Translations under genes and position numbers: made by a program
Notes under the pieces: generated by a model
Told to the model about the DNA's origin: nothing
The model's input: the letters and a program-made list of their open reading frames with translations, nothing else
Database searches by the model: none
Shown: positions 32,999-42,045 of the stretch, in pieces
Layout: each line of letters opens with the position of its first letter
Position numbering within the stretch: the first letter of the stretch is position 1
NCBI GenBank assembly: GCA_947476325.1
Contig: CANJPZ010000010.1
Coordinates: 1 to 64,000 of the forward strand
Length of the DNA stretch: 64,000 nt
Source: Caulobacteraceae bacterium
GTDB taxonomy: Bacteria > Pseudomonadota > Alphaproteobacteria > Caulobacterales > Caulobacteraceae
Direction of reading: 5' to 3'

Positions 32999-34255
32999 CT
33001 AGATGTGGTCCTCCAGTCCGGTCGCGCCCTCGCGATGGGCGGCGGTCAAATCCACGTCCTTCATCAAGGCGCCCGAGAACTTCGAGCGTGTGAGATCAGC
33101 GGAAAGCAAGATTGCGTGGCGCAGGTCCGCACCCGTGAAATCCACGCCTTTGAGAATGGCGCGCGTCATGTCGCAGGGCAGCAGCCGGTCGGGCGCAATC
33201 AGCAAGGGGCCCATCTGAGCGTCGCGCAGGTCGGCGCCGGACAGTTTAGCCCCGGTCAGCCGGGCGCCGCGAAGATCCGCGTGGCGCAGGTTGCAGGCGC
33301 GGAAATCAGCGCCCTCGAGGTGCGCCCCCTGGAGCTGCACGCCTTCCATGTTGAGACCGTAGAAAACCGCGCGCCTTGCCGACAAGGCAGTCAGATTGAA
33401 GCCTTTGAGCGTCTTGAGCAGCCTCAGATCTGCTTCGTCAAACCTCGAGGGCGAACCCTCGCCGCCTAGGGTTTCACACCAAAGGGCGTGGTCATGGATC
33501 ATGGCTTCATATGGCAGGTCACTTATGTTCTTGCCGGCGAGCTTGTCGGTGAGCGCGCCCGTCATGTTGGTATCGGACAGGTTGGCTGCGTAGGTTTTGG
33601 CGCCGACCAGAATACAGTCCCGCATATCTGCGCCGGCCAGGTCGGAACCGGTCAGGTCCGCTCCAGCCAAATTGGCGCCGTGGAAGCTCGCCTGCTTCAG
33701 ATTGGCTCGAACAAGGTTCGCATCCTTCAGGATTGCGTCGGTAAAGTCGCAGCGGATGGCGACCACGCCTGACATCTTGCTGCGCTCCAGATTGGCGCCG
33801 GCCATGGTCGCGCCTTGCGCCTCACTTGCCCGCTTGGCGTGCTCTAGAACGCGAAAACCGCGCTGGCGATCGGCAGTGGCGATCACACCTTCGCGCAGGT
33901 CCGCCTCGAACATGTCCGCGCCTGTCAGATCGGCGTTGCGGAGACAGGCGCCGCGAAGGTCGGCCCGTCGCAGCGAAGCGTCAGAGAAATCAGTGTTTTG
34001 GGCATCCGCGCCGAAAAACAGGGCATGATCGAGGCGGGCCTTGCAGAACTTGGCGCCGTCGAGGATCGCGCCGGTGAAATCGGCATCGTTCAGATTGCGG
34101 CCGCGGAACGACAAGCCAGACAGATCCATCCAGGCAAAGACCGCCCGCGCGCCGCCCGGCTTTGCCGACCACAACCGATCGTGCCGATCGCAAATTGCGT
34201 CAGCCTCTCGCTGGGTGATGCGGCGTACGGTGCCGACGGTTGGGGCGATGGGCAT
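32999..34255 (-). CDS. Pentapeptide-repeat protein, first tandem copy
   Basis: A 418-residue paralog of the next gene: N-terminal helix (TQREADAICDRHDRLWSA), pentapeptide block 1 (about 45-220), linker LWCETLGGEGSPSRFDEADL, block 2 (about 270-405). ATG 34255 is the first ATG in frame; the frame is open to a TTG at 34291. The two genes abut with no gap, so their products are probably made in similar amounts and may pair. Cytoplasmic by lack of signal. Confidence 0.9.
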   Translation of the reverse strand: MPIAPTVGTVRRITQREADAICDRHDRLWSAKPGGARAVFAWMDLSGLSFRGRNLNDADFTGAILDGAKFCKARLDHALFFGADAQNTDFSDASLRRADLRGACLRNADLTGADMFEADLREGVIATADRQRGFRVLEHAKRASEAQGATMAGANLERSKMSGVVAIRCDFTDAILKDANLVRANLKQASFHGANLAGADLTGSDLAGADMRDCILVGAKTYAANLSDTNMTGALTDKLAGKNISDLPYEAMIHDHALWCETLGGEGSPSRFDEADLRLLKTLKGFNLTALSARRAVFYGLNMEGVQLQGAHLEGADFRACNLRHADLRGARLTGAKLSGADLRDAQMGPLLIAPDRLLPCDMTRAILKGVDFTGADLRHAILLSADLTRSKFSGALMKDVDLTAAHREGATGLEDHI

Positions 34256-34308
34256 CGAGTAGGTAATCCGGGCTCCGGTCTGACGCCTCAACCCTAGACC
34301 AGCCGAAG

Positions 34309-34776
34309 TTAACCCCCCCTTTCCGCAAACCCTTTCTGAACAGGGACATAGCTTGAGTACAGTGTCGCCGCCTCACGCTCCAAAAGGCCGTGGCAGACCA
34401 CAACGCCGCCCGATTCCAGCAAAGCGCTCCCGCGACCTGACGCATGCGGCGATGAGTCTGCGCAAGCGATAAATACCTGACCGATTCCGGCCTGCAGCAA
34501 CCTGAGCGCACAGGACGCGCCGGGCCCCGTGCGCTCGCCGCAAGGCTCGAGGGTTACGTAGGCCAGACCTCCGCGGGCTGCATCGCCCGCCTGATCCAGG
34601 GCCTGTTCCTCGGCGTGCGGACGCCCGCCCGCAGCCGTGGCGGCTTCACCGACAATTGTTCCGCCCTGAACCAGAACGCAGCCGACAGCGGGGTTGGCGC
34701 CGGTCAGCCCCACGCGGTCGGCGGCCAGGGCGATGGCCAGGCGCATATAGCGTTCGTGATCCGGTCCGGCTGTCAT
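34309..34776 (-). CDS. RibD-like cytidine-deaminase-fold protein, deaminase domain only
   Basis: The 155-residue protein matches the deaminase half of RibD: MRLAIALAADRVGLTGANPAVGCVLV, zinc motif HAEEQAL and TLEPCGERTGPGASC. The reductase half (about 200 residues) is absent, and the PC..C spacing is one residue longer than in usual RibD (GRTPPC type). It may be a stand-alone riboflavin-pathway deaminase or one with a changed substrate. A bifunctional ribD probably exists elsewhere in the genome. Confidence 0.82.
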   Translation of the reverse strand: MTAGPDHERYMRLAIALAADRVGLTGANPAVGCVLVQGGTIVGEAATAAGGRPHAEEQALDQAGDAARGGLAYVTLEPCGERTGPGASCALRLLQAGIGQVFIACADSSPHASGRGSALLESGGVVVCHGLLEREAATLYSSYVPVQKGFAERGG

Positions 34777-34804
34777 CAGGACCAGAATAGGCTGCCCGGT
34801 GGTC

Positions 34805-35518
34805 TTAGGCTATGGCCGGCAAAGGCTGGGCGCGGGTCTCGTCGAGATAGCGCGCGCTCGTCGGCTTCAGGTTCGCGTCCAGTTCGATTAGCAGGGGATT
34901 TCCGGTCGGAATCTCGACATCGACGATGGCTGAGTCCGCGACATTGAACAGGTGCTTGACGATGGCGCGCAGGCTGTTTCCGTGAGCGGCGATCAAGAGG
35001 TTTTCGCCGGCCGCAAAACGTGGGGCGATCTCGGCGGTCCAGTAAGGCAAGACACGATCCAGCGTGGTTTTCAGGCTTTCGGTGGCGGGCAGGATTGCGC
35101 CTCCATAGCGCGGATCGGCGGCGAAGTCGTACTCACCGCCTGCGGCCAGTGGCGGGGGCGGCACGTCGTATGAGCGACGCCAGATCCTGACCTGGTCTTC
35201 GCCGTGTTTTTCCGCGGTTTCGGCCTTGTTCAAACCGGTTAGCGCCCCGTAGTGCCGCTCGTTCAGCCGCCAGTCGCGAATGACCGGAATCGAAGTCTGC
35301 CCGGCTTTGTCCAGCGCGATCGAACAGGTGCGCTGGGCGCGGGTCAGGACCGAAACAAATGCCCGGTCAAAGTTGACTCCGGCCTTTCTGATCAGCTCTC
35401 CAGCGTGCGCTGCCTGGGCTTCCCCCTCGGGGGTAAGGTCCACATCGACCCAGCCGGTGAACCGGTTCTCCAGGTTCCACTGGCTCTGGCCATGGCGAAG
35501 CAGAACAAGGCTCGGCAT
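34805..35518 (-). CDS. gpmA: 2,3-bisphosphoglycerate-dependent phosphoglycerate mutase
   Basis: The 237-residue glycolytic enzyme interconverts 3- and 2-phosphoglycerate. The phospho-histidine is in LLRHGQSQWN (RHG at about 8-10), with NERHYGAL, and the second histidine in AHGNSLRA. Length and motifs fit the dPGM family. Its ATG lies only six bases after the stem of a terminator for the upstream gene, so it has almost no leader of its own. Confidence 0.96.
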   Translation of the reverse strand: MPSLVLLRHGQSQWNLENRFTGWVDVDLTPEGEAQAAHAGELIRKAGVNFDRAFVSVLTRAQRTCSIALDKAGQTSIPVIRDWRLNERHYGALTGLNKAETAEKHGEDQVRIWRRSYDVPPPPLAAGGEYDFAADPRYGGAILPATESLKTTLDRVLPYWTAEIAPRFAAGENLLIAAHGNSLRAIVKHLFNVADSAIVDVEIPTGNPLLIELDANLKPTSARYLDETRAQPLPAIA

Positions 35519-35552
35519 AAAAAACGCTCCCGGCGTTGAAACACCGGGAGCG
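35519..35552 (-). terminator. Rho-independent terminator abutting gpmA
   Basis: On the minus strand an 11-bp stem (CGCTCCCGGTG / CGCCGGGAGCG, one G-U pair) is followed by six Ts that run straight into the gpmA ATG. It ends the transcript of the gene at 35580-36422. Confidence 0.9.
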
Positions 35553-35579
35553 CGTAAGGCCTAGACTATTTGGCGTCAA

Positions 35580-36422
35580 TCACTCTGCCATGCATTGCAT
35601 GTCGAAATCGCAGGGATCGATGTTGCCGCCGACGACACCCAGAAGAGCCCCGAAAAGTACGCCCTCAGAGCCGCCGTAGTTCGCGCCCACGCCGTTAAAC
35701 GGCGCGCTGTTGCGATCGCGATCCTTTAGGCTGCCGCCGAAGGTGCGACGCACGCCGAGTGTATAGGCGTTCGAGCTGGACCCTGAGATCGAGCCGTGTT
35801 CCCAGCCAAAGGTGAAGGAGACCGGCGATTTCATCATCTGGTACTCACCGCCCAGGCCGTAGGTGGTGAAGGTGAAGTCGGCTGAGGTTCCGGGCGGGTT
35901 GAGCTTGAACGAGCCGACCGAGACGTCCCAGCGCAGATTGTCGTTCTGGAAGAAGCTGGCTTCGCCGCGCAGGGCGGTGACATCGACACTGCCCGAGGCT
36001 CCGCTGACATTGATGGAGCCCAGTCCCGCGACGAGTCCCAGCGAAACATTGTCGCTGGCGGCAATCCGGCCTTCGACGCCGTAAGCCGTCAGATTGGCGC
36101 CGTCGAGGTCTTCGTAGCCCAGGAATGCTCCGCCCTTGAAACTGTCTTTATCCATGAAGAGGTGCGCGGTCGGACCCCAGACAGTCGTCGAGCCGATGCC
36201 GCTGATGCCTGTATCGACCGAAGCGATGTCACCATCCAGTTGAAGTTCCACGGTCTTGGACAGGTCAAACGAGCCGACAGCGCGCCCGGCGATGATATGC
36301 GCCTGCTCGATGTCGGTGTAGCTAAGGCCGACGTAGCCGTTACTGACGGTTTGCGCGTTTGCGCTGCTTGCGACCAAGATCGCCGATAAGGCCGCGGAGG
36401 CGGCCCAGAATTGGGTCTTCAT
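35580..36422 (-). CDS. Exported beta-barrel-type protein, first paralog
   Basis: The 280-residue protein has a signal peptide (about 1-23, ending ANA). The mature part alternates polar and hydrophobic residues in many short Gly/Ser-rich strands (SNGYVGLSYTDIEQ, VWGPTAHLFMDKD, FKGGAFLGYEDLDG), as in small outer-membrane porins or autotransporter-like barrels. VGxxY(S/T), KDRDR and the GVGANYGG-like tail match the neighbour at 36613-37470. Function unknown. The last residues contain two Cys (CDFDMQC). Confidence 0.75.
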   Translation of the reverse strand: MKTQFWAASAALSAILVASSANAQTVSNGYVGLSYTDIEQAHIIAGRAVGSFDLSKTVELQLDGDIASVDTGISGIGSTTVWGPTAHLFMDKDSFKGGAFLGYEDLDGANLTAYGVEGRIAASDNVSLGLVAGLGSINVSGASGSVDVTALRGEASFFQNDNLRWDVSVGSFKLNPPGTSADFTFTTYGLGGEYQMMKSPVSFTFGWEHGSISGSSSNAYTLGVRRTFGGSLKDRDRNSAPFNGVGANYGGSEGVLFGALLGVVGGNIDPCDFDMQCMAE

Positions 36423-36550
36423 GACGGCGCCCTCTTTTCCCCAAGTGCGAGACGAAATTGTCTCAAAAAATCAAGCCTACGGATCACTCTGATCCAGGTG
36501 TTGATCCAAATCAACGCGAATTGCTCAACTCAGGAAGGAGTGCTCACGCA

Positions 36551-36585
36551 TAAAAAATGCTCCCGGCGACTGGCGCCGGGAGCAT
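36551..36585 (-). terminator. Rho-independent terminator after second beta-barrel gene
   Basis: On the minus strand a 12-bp perfect stem (ATGCTCCCGGCG / CGCCGGGAGCAT) is followed by a T-run. It carries the same CTCCCGG core as the terminator at 35519-35552, fitting a duplicated gene plus terminator. Confidence 0.92.
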
Positions 36586-36612
36586 CTAATTACTTGCAGT
36601 CGCCAGCGGCTG

Positions 36613-37470
36613 CTAGCAGACTGAGTGGCAGTTGTTCGAAAAGTCGGCGCCGTTAAGGGCCGCGCCGAGCACGCCACTCGCGCCGCCATTATTATCCAGA
36701 ACGCCGTGGAACGGCGAGCTCTTGCGATCGCGATCCTTCAGGGTGCCGCCGAACGAGTGACGGACGCCGACGCTAAAGGCGTCATAGCTGGAGCCGCTGT
36801 TGGTCGGACGCTCGTAGCCGACGGTGAACGAGACGGGTAGGCTCATCGGCTGGAACTCACCGGACAGACCGAACACGGCGGTGGTGTCGCGCGAGTGAGA
36901 ACCGTTCACCGAACTCGAAGTGCGGAAGTTGGAATAGGACACGTCGATACGGGCGTTGTCATTTACGAAGTAGCTGGCCTCGCCGCGATAAACGCGCAGG
37001 TCAGTGTTGTAGGACGTGCCCTTTGAGTTCGCCGAACCCCAGCCCGCCACGGCGCCGAGCGAGATATTGTCGCTGGCGGCGATACGGCCTTCGAGGCCGT
37101 AAGCGGTGACGCTGGAATCGCCCGCGTCTACGTAGCCCAGGAATGCGCCGGCCTTGTTGCCGTCCTTGTCCATGAACAGGTGAGCCGTGGGGCCCCAAAC
37201 GGTGACGTTGTTGACCGAGGGAATGCCCAGGTCGACCGAAGCGACGTCGCCGTCGAGCTGAACTTCAAGGTTCTTGGCAAGATCGAAGGAAGCCACGCCG
37301 CGAACCGCGAAAATGTTGGCGTCGCTGGTCTTCGGGTTCGACGTGCTGTCACCGGTATTGATGGTGCTGTAGCTGGCGCCGACGTAACCAGTGCTGAACT
37401 CTTGCGCGCTGGCGGCGGAGGCGAGCGACAGAGCGCTCAGGGCTGCGGCGCCCAACAGAATCTTTTTCAT
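36613..37470 (-). CDS. Exported beta-barrel-type protein, second paralog
   Basis: The 285-residue protein has signal peptide MKKILLGAAALSALSLASAASA and a strand-rich mature part (FSTGYVGASYSTIN, VWGPTAHLFMDKD, GAFLGYVDAGDS). It is clearly paralogous to 35580-36422. ATG 37470 was chosen because GGGGAAAG precedes it; methionines 12 and 21 bases upstream lack such a site. Ends with two cysteines (NNCHSVC). Likely outer membrane. Confidence 0.78.
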   Translation of the reverse strand: MKKILLGAAALSALSLASAASAQEFSTGYVGASYSTINTGDSTSNPKTSDANIFAVRGVASFDLAKNLEVQLDGDVASVDLGIPSVNNVTVWGPTAHLFMDKDGNKAGAFLGYVDAGDSSVTAYGLEGRIAASDNISLGAVAGWGSANSKGTSYNTDLRVYRGEASYFVNDNARIDVSYSNFRTSSSVNGSHSRDTTAVFGLSGEFQPMSLPVSFTVGYERPTNSGSSYDAFSVGVRHSFGGTLKDRDRKSSPFHGVLDNNGGASGVLGAALNGADFSNNCHSVC

Positions 37471-37696
37471 GGCTTTCCCCATTATTGACAAGGATATTCT
37501 ACCGCTTGAGTAACGGTGGCGTGTTGGCCGGTCAACGCCTGGACACCCCCCAAGCGTCGGTTCCTTTCGACGTGTGACATTTTAGGCAACGATCTTAACC
37601 ATGCCAATTATCGACGTTGAACGTCCTGGAGATGAGGGTGTCATTCGACGGGGCGGCGACTCTGGCGGTCCGAATGTGGCGTGATATAAGCCGTCC

Positions 37697-37789
37697 ATGT
37701 CTGACCGAATATTCTATCCCCTGGCGATCCTGGCGGCGGCCGGCACGATCATCCTGTCGATATCCTGGCCCGGTCCGAGCGCGTTTTGA
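37697..37789 (+). CDS. 30-residue single-span membrane protein upstream of kdsD
   Basis: MSDRIFYPLAILAAAGTIIL then SISWPGPSAF: one hydrophobic helix with a charged start. It overlaps kdsD by four bases (TTGA), placing it in the same transcript. A -10-like TATAAG (37685-37690) would put the transcription start at this ATG, so it may be leaderless. Small proteins like this are easily missed; coding status rests on the overlap and the clean helix. Confidence 0.6.
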   Translation: MSDRIFYPLAILAAAGTIILSISWPGPSAF

Positions 37790-38748
37790 CCGCCTCAGAC
37801 GTCATCGCCACGGGGCGACGGGTGCTGCAGACTGAAGCGCGCGCCCTTGACGCCATGTCGGCCGGACTGGGGGACGCGTTTGCGACGGCCGTCGAGGTTC
37901 TGTTCGCGGCCCAGGGACGGATCATCCTTACCGGCGTTGGCAAGTCGGGTCACGTAGCTGGAAAGATCGCCGCAACACTGGCCTCGACAGGCTCGCCTGC
38001 CATGTTCGTACATGCGGCCGAGGCGGCCCACGGCGATCTCGGCATGATCGGCGCGGGCGATGTGGTGCTGGCCTTGTCCAAGTCGGGCGAGGCCTCCGAG
38101 CTGGCTGAGGTGACGGCGTATCTCAAGCGCTTTTCCATCCCGCTCATCGCCATGACGGCGGTCGAAGGCAGCACACTTGCGCGAGCCGCTGACGTCCTGT
38201 TGCTGTTACCAGATGCGCCGGAAGCAACCGCGGAAGTCAGCGCACCAACGACTTCCACAACCCTGCAAATCGCACTCGGTGACGCGCTCGCCGTCGCACT
38301 GCTGGAACGGCGCGGGTTTACCGCAAGCGACTTTCGGGTGTTTCACCCCGGAGGCAAATTGGGCGCCATGCTGCGTACGGCAGGCGATCTGATGCACACA
38401 GGCAATGAGTTGCCGCTGGTTTCACCCGATACGCCCATGCAGGACGCCTTGCTGGTGATGACCGAGAAGCGGTGGGGTTGCGTCGGTGTGACGGACCCAT
38501 TCGGCGCCTTGATCGGCGTGATCACCGATGGCGACCTGCGGCGCAAGATTGATGGCCTTTTGTCTCACACCGCAGGAGAGGTCATGACCCGTGGCCCCAA
38601 GACGGTATCCCCCGGCCTGATGTCGGGTGAGGCCCTGAGAATGATGACGGAGACCCCGCCCCCGACGACGGTCCTATTTGTGGTCGAAGGCGACCGGCCT
38701 GTTGGCATCTTGCACGTGCACGACCTTTTGCGCGCCGGCGTAATGTAA
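37786..38748 (+). CDS. kdsD: D-arabinose-5-phosphate isomerase
   Basis: The 320-residue enzyme makes arabinose-5-phosphate for KDO and LPS synthesis. It has a SIS domain (about 35-170; ILTGVGKSGHVAGKIAATLAS, then LALSKSGEASEL) and two CBS domains (about 200-320; MTEKRWGCVGVTD, GVITDGDLRRK). The start is a TTG at 37786 overlapping the small membrane gene; no better ATG fits the family N-terminus. Phosphohexomutase follows 27 bases later. Confidence 0.92.
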   Translation: MTASDVIATGRRVLQTEARALDAMSAGLGDAFATAVEVLFAAQGRIILTGVGKSGHVAGKIAATLASTGSPAMFVHAAEAAHGDLGMIGAGDVVLALSKSGEASELAEVTAYLKRFSIPLIAMTAVEGSTLARAADVLLLLPDAPEATAEVSAPTTSTTLQIALGDALAVALLERRGFTASDFRVFHPGGKLGAMLRTAGDLMHTGNELPLVSPDTPMQDALLVMTEKRWGCVGVTDPFGALIGVITDGDLRRKIDGLLSHTAGEVMTRGPKTVSPGLMSGEALRMMTETPPPTTVLFVVEGDRPVGILHVHDLLRAGVM

Positions 38749-38775
38749 TCCGTTTTCTGGACTTTCGGAGTTTCA

Positions 38776-40281
38776 ATGACCTTCAAAGCGCCTCGCGCCG
38801 ATCTCGTCGCCAATACGGCCGCCTATGAAGACGAGCCTCTCGTCCGTGCGACCGGCTTTCGGGAATACGATGCGAGATGGCTGTTCGGGCCCGAGATCAA
38901 TCTTCTGGGCATCCAGGCGCTGGGCCTGGGCCTGGGAACCTATATCCATGAACTGGGACACAGGCGGATCGTTGTCGGGCATGACTACCGGTCCTATTCC
39001 CTGTCGATCAAGCAGGCCCTGATCCTGGGTCTGATCGAGGCCGGGTGTGAGGTGCTCGATATTGGTCTAGCCTTGTCGCCAACGGCTTATTTCGCCCAGT
39101 TCGACCTTGATGCGCCCTGTGTGGCGATGGTCACTGCGAGTCACAACGAGAACGGCTGGACGGGCGTCAAGATGGGCGCGCAGCGCCCCCTGACCTTCGG
39201 TCCTGACGAGATGTGTCACCTGAAGGAAATTGTACTGGAAGGTCGCTTCAAGCCCCGGCCGGGCGGCTCCCTGACCCGCGTCGAGGGCATGGCCGAGCGT
39301 TTTATCGCTGATGTTGCAGCCCGCGTCGCCGTGCGCCGGCCCATAAAAGTGATCGCCGCCTGTGGAAACGGCACCGCCGGGCGCTTTGCGCCTGAAGCCT
39401 TGCGGCGCATGGGTTGCGCAGTCGTGGTCGAGATGGACTGCGAGCTAGATTACAATTTCCCGCGATACAATCCAAACCCCGAAGACAAGATCATGCTGCA
39501 CTCCATGGCCGAAGCTGTGCGCACCTATGGCGCGGACCTTTGCCTGGGCTTCGATGGTGACGGTGATCGATGCGGCGTGGTGGACGACGAGGGTGAAGAG
39601 ATCTTCGCCGACAAGATCGGCCTGATGTTGGCCCGCGATCTGGCGCCGCTGCATCCGAAAGCGACCTTCGTGGTCGACGTGAAGTCCACGGGTCTCTACG
39701 CGACCGACCCGGTCCTGGCCGCCAATGGCTGCACCACCGTCTACTGGAAAACCGGTCACAGCTATATCAAGCGCAAGAGCGCCGAGTTGGGCGCCCTGGC
39801 CGGGTTCGAAAAGTCAGGCCATTTCTTCCTGAACGGGCCCCTGGGACGCGGCTACGACTGCGGCCTGACGGCGGCGGCGGCGATACTGGCCATGCTGGAC
39901 CGCAATCCGGACCAGAAGCTGTCGGATATGCGCAAGGCGCTGCCGGTTGCCTTTACCTCTCTGACCATGAGTCCCCACTGCGCGGATGAGGCCAAGTACG
40001 GGATCGTCGATGAGATAGTCGCCGACTATAAGGCTCTTGCGAACGCGGGCGGCAAAATCGGTGGGCGGGCGATCAAGGAAGTCATTACGGTCAATGGCGT
40101 GCGCGTGGCCCTGGAAGACGGGTCCTGGGTGCTGGTCCGCGCATCGTCGAACAAGCCAGAGCTTGTTGTGGTGGTTGAAAGCATGCGGTCAGAGGACGAC
40201 ATGCGCGCCCTGTTCCGGGATGAGGTCAAACCTCGTCTGGCCAAGCGGCCGCAGGTCGGCGCCTATAACCAGGAAATCTGA
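38776..40281 (+). CDS. Phosphomannomutase/phosphoglucomutase
   Basis: A 501-residue alpha-D-phosphohexomutase, giving mannose-1-P or glucose-1-P for polysaccharides. Phosphoserine loop VTASHNENGWTGVKMG; metal loop FDGDGDRCG; sugar-binding GFEKSGHFF; phosphate-binding RASSNKPELVVVVES. The family is broader than one substrate, so no symbol is given. It precedes glmM (a second phosphohexomutase) on the opposite strand. Confidence 0.93.
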   Translation: MTFKAPRADLVANTAAYEDEPLVRATGFREYDARWLFGPEINLLGIQALGLGLGTYIHELGHRRIVVGHDYRSYSLSIKQALILGLIEAGCEVLDIGLALSPTAYFAQFDLDAPCVAMVTASHNENGWTGVKMGAQRPLTFGPDEMCHLKEIVLEGRFKPRPGGSLTRVEGMAERFIADVAARVAVRRPIKVIAACGNGTAGRFAPEALRRMGCAVVVEMDCELDYNFPRYNPNPEDKIMLHSMAEAVRTYGADLCLGFDGDGDRCGVVDDEGEEIFADKIGLMLARDLAPLHPKATFVVDVKSTGLYATDPVLAANGCTTVYWKTGHSYIKRKSAELGALAGFEKSGHFFLNGPLGRGYDCGLTAAAAILAMLDRNPDQKLSDMRKALPVAFTSLTMSPHCADEAKYGIVDEIVADYKALANAGGKIGGRAIKEVITVNGVRVALEDGSWVLVRASSNKPELVVVVESMRSEDDMRALFRDEVKPRLAKRPQVGAYNQEI

Positions 40282-40282
40282 T

Positions 40283-40471
40283 CTATTGGAGGCCGTAGCC
40301 AGCGTCGTTGGAAACGGCGGCGGGCTTTTCAGCAAGCGCCAGCCCGATGAAAAAAGCGCCTCCAATGACGGTGACGAGCAACGCCAGCACGAATGCGATG
40401 ACAATCGCCCCTCCGATGGGCTTTGAATCACCTTGATGGTTTGGCGGCAAAAGCAGGTCGGAAAAGCTCAT
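40283..40471 (-). CDS. Small single-span membrane protein
   Basis: The 62-residue protein has one membrane helix (about 19-47, GGAIVIAFVLALLVTVIGGAF). The ATG has GAGGGAG upstream, and the gene ends two bases from the convergent phosphohexomutase stop. No family recognised. Confidence 0.65.
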   Translation of the reverse strand: MSFSDLLLPPNHQGDSKPIGGAIVIAFVLALLVTVIGGAFFIGLALAEKPAAVSNDAGYGLQ

Positions 40472-40574
40472 ATCTTGGCTCCCTCACATACTTGAAAACA
40501 ACGCAACTAAGAGTGCGGTTGTTGCGATTGTGACACCAAGTTTGCGGTTGCGCCAGTGATTTGTTGCGAGGTCG

Positions 40575-41927
40575 CTACATTGAGGCCTTTTTCACGGCAG
40601 CCGCAATATCGCGGATAACCTGGCTGACGGCCCGCTCATCGTCCGCCTCAGCCATGATGCGGATCAGCGGCTCGGTGCCCGACGCCCTCACCACGACCCG
40701 GCCCTGACCGGCCAAGCGATCCTGGGCGTCTTTGATGGCTGACTTGACGCCGTCGGATTCCAGGGGTTTTCCGCCTGCGTGGCGGATGTTTTCCAGCCTC
40801 TGGGGCACCGGCTCGAATTGGCGCGCCAGGGCGCTCAACGGCTTGTCAGACCCGACCATGACGGCCAGAACCTGAAGCGCCGCCAAGAGGCCGTCTCCCG
40901 TGGTCGAGTAGTCTGACAGGATCAGGTGGCCTGACTGCTCGCCGCCGAGGTTGAAGCCGCCCTCACGCATGCGGGCCATGACGTAACGGTCGCCCACCTG
41001 GGTGCGCTCCAGATTGAGCCCGCGGGAATTGAGGAACCGCTCCAGACCCAGGTTGGACATCACCGTGGCGACCACGCCGCCGCCTGTCAGCCGGTTCTGG
41101 GCCGCCCAGGATCCGGCGATCAGGGCCATGATCTGGTCGCCGTCGATAATCTGGCCCTTTTCATCGCAGACGAGCAGCCGGTCAGCGTCGCCGTCCAGCG
41201 AAATGCCAATGTCTGCGCGATACTCACGCACCGCACGGGCGATGGCGTCGGGATAGGTCGAGCCGCATTCGTCGTTGATGTTGAAGCCATCGGGCGAGAC
41301 GCCGATCGTCTTGACTTCGGCGCCCAGCTCGTAGAGCGCCAGGGGGGCGACCTTGTAGGCGGCGCCATTGGCACAATCGATCACGATGCGCAGACCGTTA
41401 AGGGACAAGTGCCGTGGGAAGGTCGCCTTGACGATTTCGACATAGCGCGACTGGGCGTCATCGACGCGGATGACTCGGCCCAGTTCGCGGGGGCCGGCCA
41501 GACCGGTTTCCAGGCCTTCGTCCATGAAGGCTTCGATCTTGCTCTCGACTTCGTCTGACAGCTTGTAGCCATCGGGGCCGAACAACTTGATGCCGTTATC
41601 GGCAAAGCCGTTGTGCGAGGCCGAGATCATCACACCCAGATCGGCGCGCATGGACCGCGTCATCATGGCAACGGCCGGCGTCGGCAAGGGGCCGAACAGT
41701 CGAACGTCCATGCCGACGGAGGCGAACCCCGCCACCAGAGCCGGCTCGATCATGTAGCCGGACAGACGCGTATCCTTGCCGATGACCACCAGATGCTGGC
41801 GGCCGTTCTCGGTGCGGAACATCTTGCCCGCGGCCAGACCCACCCGTAGCGCGACTTCGGCGCTCATCGGATGCTTGTTGGCCTCGCCACGAATGCCGTC
41901 GGTCCCGAAATACTGGCGCTTGCTCAT
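40575..41927 (-). CDS. glmM: Phosphoglucosamine mutase
   Basis: The 450-residue enzyme converts glucosamine-6-P to glucosamine-1-P on the way to UDP-GlcNAc. The phosphorylated serine is Ser104 in [13 protein letters not shown]; metal loop [29 protein letters not shown] at the C-terminus. The start [15 protein letters not shown] is diagnostic for GlmM. Divergent from glmS, which makes its substrate. Confidence 0.97.
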   Translation of the reverse strand: MSKRQYFGTDGIRGEANKHPMSAEVALRVGLAAGKMFRTENGRQHLVVIGKDTRLSGYMIEPALVAGFASVGMDVRLFGPLPTPAVAMMTRSMRADLGVMISASHNGFADNGIKLFGPDGYKLSDEVESKIEAFMDEGLETGLAGPRELGRVIRVDDAQSRYVEIVKATFPRHLSLNGLRIVIDCANGAAYKVAPLALYELGAEVKTIGVSPDGFNINDECGSTYPDAIARAVREYRADIGISLDGDADRLLVCDEKGQIIDGDQIMALIAGSWAAQNRLTGGGVVATVMSNLGLERFLNSRGLNLERTQVGDRYVMARMREGGFNLGGEQSGHLILSDYSTTGDGLLAALQVLAVMVGSDKPLSALARQFEPVPQRLENIRHAGGKPLESDGVKSAIKDAQDRLAGQGRVVVRASGTEPLIRIMAEADDERAVSQVIRDIAAAVKKASM

Positions 41928-42045
41928 CGCTACCTCGAAATGTCTCGAAACGCAGATTTACCCTGCGAGTCGTCAGCAATTGCTAAAGGCCCGTCAGCCT
42001 AAGTGTTGGTTACCACCCAATGGGCGCAAACGGAATCCAGAGAGC

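Noticed and set aside
31727-34255. Repeated GCxGAxCTG-type units, recalling a CRISPR or tandem repeat
   Set aside because: They are codons of pentapeptide repeats, not identical spaced repeats.
41928-42045. glmS ribozyme
   Set aside because: None of the ribozyme core is seen before glmS; the gap is a short divergent promoter region.
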